From positions 1-37,709 of IMG/VR virus record IMGVR_UViG_3300042889_000966: a DNA stretch of 37,709 nt; one strand, 5' to 3'. The notes below the pieces were generated by a model. The model was not told the DNA's origin and did no database searches. It was given only the letters and a program-made list of their open reading frames with translations. The translations under genes were made by a program, and so were the position numbers. The stretch's first letter is position 1. Every line of letters starts with the position of its first letter. Shown here piece by piece: positions 35,030 to 37,709 of the stretch. This stretch comes from a virus.

Positions 35030-35455
35030 TTCTGTGTCATGAGGAGATCGTGCTACGTTTAAGTACCGCACGTGGAACGCTTAGATAAGACTAAGCACAT
35101 GACGGCCAGGCAATATCAATTTAGGTGTAAAAACCAAAAGATTCGGGCTCCGAAACAAACCGACCCGAGAGCAATCTATAGTTAGCTAACTATGGCTATA
35201 GATGCTACCGCCAGATGAATCTAGAGTAGGGAGTACAGGCTGACCGCTTCCGTGTATGTGATTACAATCTCTTTTAGTTAGTACGCGAGAAGGACTCAGA
35301 TAAAGTCTTCGTTGTAATTTGCCTGTTGTAGGTAAATTACGACTGAAAGATCTAGATAAAGCATGAAGAACTAATAATAAATCAAAGTTATTAGAGTAGA
35401 AAGAAAAGCATGAGCGCAAGCGAAATGCAGATGTCGTAGACATCTTAAAACGGTG
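35030..35455 (+). ncRNA. Candidate large structured RNA
   Basis: About 425 bases contain no credible gene but many helices. They are: a junction closed by 35036-35041/35098-35103 enclosing hairpins 35049-35056/35063-35072 and 35079-35084/35091-35096; 35143-35147/35164-35168; 35170-35181/35196-35206 (11 bp with one bulge); a long-range helix 35219-35225/35351-35357 enclosing 35234-35239/35250-35256, 35268-35271/35287-35290, 35291-35296/35304-35309 and 35314-35323/35331-35340 (10 bp); then 35371-35377/35388-35394, a GCAA tetraloop hairpin at 35408-35428, and 35429-35435/35439-35445. G-U pairs and the GNRA loop favour the plus strand. I do not recognise the family; GOLLD- or ROOL-like phage RNAs are possible comparisons. 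The promoter and 3' end are not defined. Confidence 0.55.
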
Positions 35456-35460
35456 TCAAC

Positions 35461-35492
35461 AAAAAAGCGTAAGCAAATGAATACTTACGCTT
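35461..35492 (-). terminator. Rho-independent terminator of the small membrane protein gene
   Basis: A perfect 9-bp stem AAGCGTAAG/CTTACGCTT (35484-35492 with 35465-35473) is followed on the minus strand by six T residues (35466-35461). It lies about 28 bases after the stop of the leftward gene ending at 35520. On the plus strand the stem is not followed by a T tract, so the terminator works mainly leftward. Confidence 0.85.
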
Positions 35493-35519
35493 GTCTATAA
35501 CCAAAAAGAACTTATACGA

Positions 35520-35753
35520 CTATTTGTTCTTCCAAATTGAATACAGTACCCATACTGCCACTAGACCAACAACACCTTCACCGCCTAATGCTTTGACGAT
35601 TCCAGTAACGTTACCAATAACGTCAACTGCTGGTAGGAATGGGATGGCTGCTCCCTTGAGTAATACTTCTAACACGATAAGCAATGCAATAACGCTGACT
35701 GCTGTATCTGACAAGGCACCCGCCCATTTCTTAATTGTAGCTAAGATTTCCAT
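35520..35753 (-). CDS. Small membrane protein with two transmembrane segments
   Basis: In this 77-residue protein, residues about 16-38 (AVSVIALLIVLEVLLKG and on) and about 59-74 (GVVGLVAVWVLYSIW) are strongly hydrophobic, joined by a segment with VDVIGNVTGIVKALGG. The N-terminus has a short amphipathic helix and the C-terminus is basic. Small proteins of this look recur in marine phage genomes. A holin or inner-membrane role is possible but unproven. The start ATG 35753 has a strong AAAGGAG upstream, and its own terminator follows, so it may be an independently and highly expressed unit. Confidence 0.75.
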   Translation of the reverse strand: MEILATIKKWAGALSDTAVSVIALLIVLEVLLKGAAIPFLPAVDVIGNVTGIVKALGGEGVVGLVAVWVLYSIWKNK

Positions 35754-35801
35754 TATCTGGAGTCTCCTTTAAAACCAACACTGCTTTCGCAATGGGTAAT
35801 C

Positions 35802-35809
35802 TATTTAGA
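35802..35809 (-). promoter_or_regulatory. Possible late promoter box (TCTAAATA)
   Basis: This 7-of-8 match to TATAAATA on the minus strand lies 48 bases before the start of the small membrane protein gene, in the gap after the gp26-like reading frames. The location is right for a separate late transcript, but a single degenerate box is weak evidence. Confidence 0.35.
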
Positions 35810-35868
35810 GTCGTAGGAAAACTTTAATATGATAGGTTAATGGTTGTAACTTTGAGATAACTATCTTC

Positions 35869-36102
35869 CTAAAAGAAAGGTAGTTTGGTTTTTTCTGTGG
35901 TTTCTATATTATCTTTGATGATCTTATTGATTAGTTCACGATCATTAAAACTCAACTGCATAGCATCTTCGTAAGATATACTACCTCGCATGTACCAGGC
36001 CATTCTCAGCGCATCATCTCTATAGGCTCTTACCTCTTTTTCGTAGCCTTCGATCAAGGCCGCGACTGCGTCGTTATCTAGTGTTAAGAGCCTTATGCGA
36101 AA
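35869..36102 (-). CDS. -1 frame extension of the gp26-like gene
   Basis: This open frame continues in the -1 phase from the end of the gp26-like gene to a stop at 35869, encoding about 77 residues: FRIRLLTLDNDAVAALIEGY, then MAWYMRG, SYEDAMQLSFNDRELINKII and a KLPFF terminus. There is no ATG or GTG at its start. The first usable codon, TTG 36057, has no Shine-Dalgarno and would discard residues that look coding. Expression by frameshift at T-TTT-TTC (36105-36099) is the simpler reading, giving a fusion of roughly 360 residues. The short helical tail resembles the downstream frames of phage tail-assembly chaperones. It might correspond to a separate small gp51-type assembly factor if initiation at TTG does occur. 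Confidence 0.65.
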   Translation of the reverse strand, partial: FRIRLLTLDNDAVAALIEGYEKEVRAYRDDALRMAWYMRGSISYEDAMQLSFNDRELINKIIKDNIETTEKTKLPFF

Positions 36103-36953
36103 AAACTCGCGTAGTCAAAGGTGATGTTCACTGGGAATTCTTTCTTGCACTCCTCAGTCAAGCAGGTAACATCAACTGGTTTGATAGCGGCTTGTTCACT
36201 TAGCTCAGCTAGGTAACCCTGTACTTTCTTGATGATCCTATTGTCTGCATTGTTGTAGAACTCTGTGATATGATCAGGATCGGTGACTAAATCACCCGAC
36301 TCTGTTTCGACCGATTTGGTGCTGTTGGCTAATAGGGCGATATTCAATTCTATGACTTTGGCTATGTGTAGATCAAATTTTGCCTTGGCTTCTTCAGGAT
36401 TGTCCTCTAAACCTGCCAGACTTCGCATGATCTGTTGTTCCTCAAACGCGATCATATTGGTCTTGTTCATGCTGAAATACGGTTGTGGATGCACACGTAT
36501 CTTGAGCCCATCCACGCTTAATGGTATGGTATAATCTGGTGGTGTGATGCTGATCAAAGACTTGCCCAGATCGATAGCATATTCGTTAGATTGGGTGCAG
36601 TGTGGGCACTTGGCACTAAAGTCCATCTGATTACCATAGCTGGCGATACGTATGGCTATAAGTGCTGCATCAACATCTATGCTGGGCATTTTCCATGCAT
36701 CTTTGACAGCAGGGCAACAGCTATGTATGACATCAACTACCCCTTGACCATTGAGTAGAGCATCTGGCGTTTTCAGCGTGATCTCGTCTTTGGTGGTCAT
36801 GCTCATCACACCAATTTCACCATTGGGTGGTAGATCCAATGAGCCCTTGGGCCAGTATTGTCCACCGCTGGGTAGTTTAAAATAGATGCTGGGCTGGCGG
36901 AAATGCTTGGCTAGGGGATTAGTTGATGCGACTGCGGTTGTAGTTTGATCCAT
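36093..36953 (-). CDS. gp26: Baseplate hub assembly protein, gp26-like
   Basis: This 286-residue protein has IYFKLPSGGQYWPKGS near the N-terminus, then MTTKDEITLKTPDALLNGQG, a pattern I associate with gp26-type baseplate proteins of T4-like phages. Two cysteine pairs (Cys116/Cys119 in CPHC and Cys264/Cys269 in CLTEEC) could bind one zinc. The start ATG 36953 has AGGA about 9 bases upstream and a late-type box (AATAAATA at 37002-36995) before it. The last codons read AGT TTT TTC GCA TAA, a slippery heptamer just before the stop, with a second frame open beyond. Hub assembly factors act before tube polymerisation and need not be in the mature virion. Confidence 0.75.
   Translation of the reverse strand: MDQTTTAVASTNPLAKHFRQPSIYFKLPSGGQYWPKGSLDLPPNGEIGVMSMTTKDEITLKTPDALLNGQGVVDVIHSCCPAVKDAWKMPSIDVDAALIAIRIASYGNQMDFSAKCPHCTQSNEYAIDLGKSLISITPPDYTIPLSVDGLKIRVHPQPYFSMNKTNMIAFEEQQIMRSLAGLEDNPEEAKAKFDLHIAKVIELNIALLANSTKSVETESGDLVTDPDHITEFYNNADNRIIKKVQGYLAELSEQAAIKPVDVTCLTEECKKEFPVNITFDYASFFA
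36099..36105 (-). other. Slippery heptamer T-TTT-TTC for -1 frameshifting
   Basis: This is a perfect X-XXY-YYZ heptamer in register with the gp26-like frame, one sense codon before its stop. The -1 frame is open for 77 codons. Short hairpins downstream (CGAC/GTCG at 36074-36065; GCCTT/AAGGC near 36059-36045) could assist, although they begin about 25-40 bases away. Confidence 0.6.
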
Positions 36954-36965
36954 GGTTTGAAATCC

Positions 36966-36973
36966 TATAAATA
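36966..36973 (+). promoter_or_regulatory. Late promoter box TATAAATA (rightward)
   Basis: This perfect T4-type late box points at the structural gene beginning at 37030. It lies to the left of an opposing box at 36995-37002, so the two transcripts would overlap at their 5' ends. Confidence 0.6.
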
Positions 36974-36994
36974 ATAGAGTAGTACCGTATACTA

Positions 36995-37002
36995 TATTTA
37001 TT
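36995..37002 (-). promoter_or_regulatory. Late promoter box AATAAATA (leftward, gp26-like gene)
   Basis: This 7-of-8 match to the late consensus on the minus strand has a predicted start near 36989, giving a leader of about 36 bases with AGGA before ATG 36953. Confidence 0.5.
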
Positions 37003-37029
37003 GTATGAATTTTTCAGGTTTAAAAATAT

Positions 37030-37709
37030 ATGGCTGATAATATAGACGCCCAAGCTCTAATAGATCGATTAAGTGAAGTTGAAGACCAATTTGGCCTAGT
37101 TAATGGTTCACTAGTCTCATTTCTCCGATCAGTTAAAAAAAACACAGCAGATTTTGATAAAGAAATTAAAAAACTCAACAAAGGTATCGAACGAGGTACC
37201 AAAGGGTTTCAAGATCAACTGTATGTCTTGCAACAACTAAATGACGCTATTGAAGAATTATCAGATCAGACACAGGATTCGGCAACAAAAGATAAGATTG
37301 TACAATTACAAAAACAACGTGCGGCGCTTCTTGAACAGGCTGCCTATCGAAATGCTGTAGAACAACTTGAATATTTTGGTGATGAATTAGGTAAGGCAAC
37401 GATCGCCGGCACAGGTAAATTTGTTCGTGGACTACAGGATGGAGCTTCTTCTACCCAGCTGACCAGCACGGTGTTAAATGCAGGCATTGACATCGCCGGT
37501 GCCGCGGCTACAGGACTAGGTAAAACTCTCCAAGCAGTAGGACCCGCAATGGCCGCCCTTGGTCCATTAGGGGTAGTTGCAGGTTCAGTTACTAGTGCTC
37601 TTGGGTATTTGGCTCAATCTGCTGGTGAAGCTGGTAGTAAGCTGGCCAAATTCGCAATAGAAATATTCGCTAAAGAACTTGAAAAAACAGTCAAGTCATT
37701 CCATGATCT
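37030..37709 (+). CDS. Structural protein, possibly tape-measure or hub, partial
   Basis: The frame from ATG 37030 is open for 226 codons to the right edge, so the C-terminus is missing. Residues about 1-115 are charged and helical with heptad character (FDKEIKKLNKGIERGTKGF, VQLQKQRAALLEQAAY), probably a coiled coil. Residues about 145-205 are Gly/Ala-rich and hydrophobic (GPAMAALGPLGVVAGSVTSA). Coiled coil followed by hydrophobic helices is typical of phage tape-measure or internal virion proteins, but the family cannot be fixed from this fragment. A perfect TATAAATA box lies 57 bases upstream and a CAGG ribosome site about 12 bases before the ATG. Confidence 0.6.
   Translation, partial: MADNIDAQALIDRLSEVEDQFGLVNGSLVSFLRSVKKNTADFDKEIKKLNKGIERGTKGFQDQLYVLQQLNDAIEELSDQTQDSATKDKIVQLQKQRAALLEQAAYRNAVEQLEYFGDELGKATIAGTGKFVRGLQDGASSTQLTSTVLNAGIDIAGAAATGLGKTLQAVGPAMAALGPLGVVAGSVTSALGYLAQSAGEAGSKLAKFAIEIFAKELEKTVKSFHD

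Noticed and set aside
35186-35443. An 85-codon minus-strand frame across the structured RNA region
   Set aside because: There is no Shine-Dalgarno, the protein has odd composition, and the helices with G-U pairs favour a plus-strand RNA. The leftward terminator at 35461-35492 also cuts transcription into it.
35030-35455. Identity of the RNA as RNase P RNA, tmRNA or a group I intron
   Set aside because: Some short strings look similar (GAGGAGATCGTGCTAC; AGATGAAT; GACTCAGATAAAGTC), but the required partner strands, tRNA-like ends and P7 spacing are missing.
1-37709. tRNA genes, CRISPR arrays, insertion sequences, attachment sites
   Set aside because: I looked for cloverleaf ends, regularly spaced direct repeats and transposase motifs by eye and saw none; a dedicated search could still find a diverged tRNA.

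Overview
This window looks like part of the genome of a T4-like contractile-tailed bacteriophage of the aquatic type related to cyanophages and pelagiphages. The evidence is a compact set of T4-type baseplate genes, the recombination nuclease pair gp47/gp46, a gp55-like late sigma factor, and short T4-type late promoter boxes (TATAAATA or one-base variants) in front of structural genes. The DNA is AT-rich. No tRNA, rRNA, insertion sequence or CRISPR array is visible. All family names come from reading motifs by eye; no database search was run. The host cannot be read from the sequence.

Layout. Positions 1-23060 are a leftward structural operon. In transcription order it holds a tail-tube cap/initiator protein, a gp53-like wedge protein, a 1007-residue putative hub protein, a gp5-like spike with a C-terminal lytic domain, gp25, a long gp6, and a giant structural protein of at least 4291 residues that runs off the left edge. 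The giant protein contains seven FG-GAP-like segments. Positions 23063-35029 are a rightward block: gp55-like sigma factor, gp47, four accessory genes, gp46, radical SAM - SDR - radical SAM, two small proteins, a GIY-YIG-like protein, a cobalamin-type radical SAM protein and a 129-residue unknown. Positions 35030-35455 contain no convincing gene but hold many complementary helices and are a candidate large structured RNA. From 35461 to 36953 the genes again point left: a small two-helix membrane protein with its own terminator, and a gp26-like baseplate gene that ends in a -1 frameshift signal feeding a second reading frame. A rightward structural gene begins at 37030 and leaves the window.

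How the parts fit. The gp55-like protein would direct host RNA polymerase to the TATAAATA boxes and switch on the baseplate operon. Two of these boxes occur as face-to-face overlapping pairs at the divergent junctions 23063-23093 and 36966-37002. A third sits in the loop of a hairpin that hides the gp6 ribosome binding site, an arrangement known from T4 late genes. gp46/gp47 would process DNA ends for recombination-dependent replication. The radical SAM, SDR and sulfotransferase-like genes around them are markedly AT-richer and form an accessory cassette of unknown substrate.

The points most worth following up are the structured RNA candidate, the frameshift at the end of the gp26-like gene, the gp6 hairpin and promoter switch, and the radical SAM cassette.
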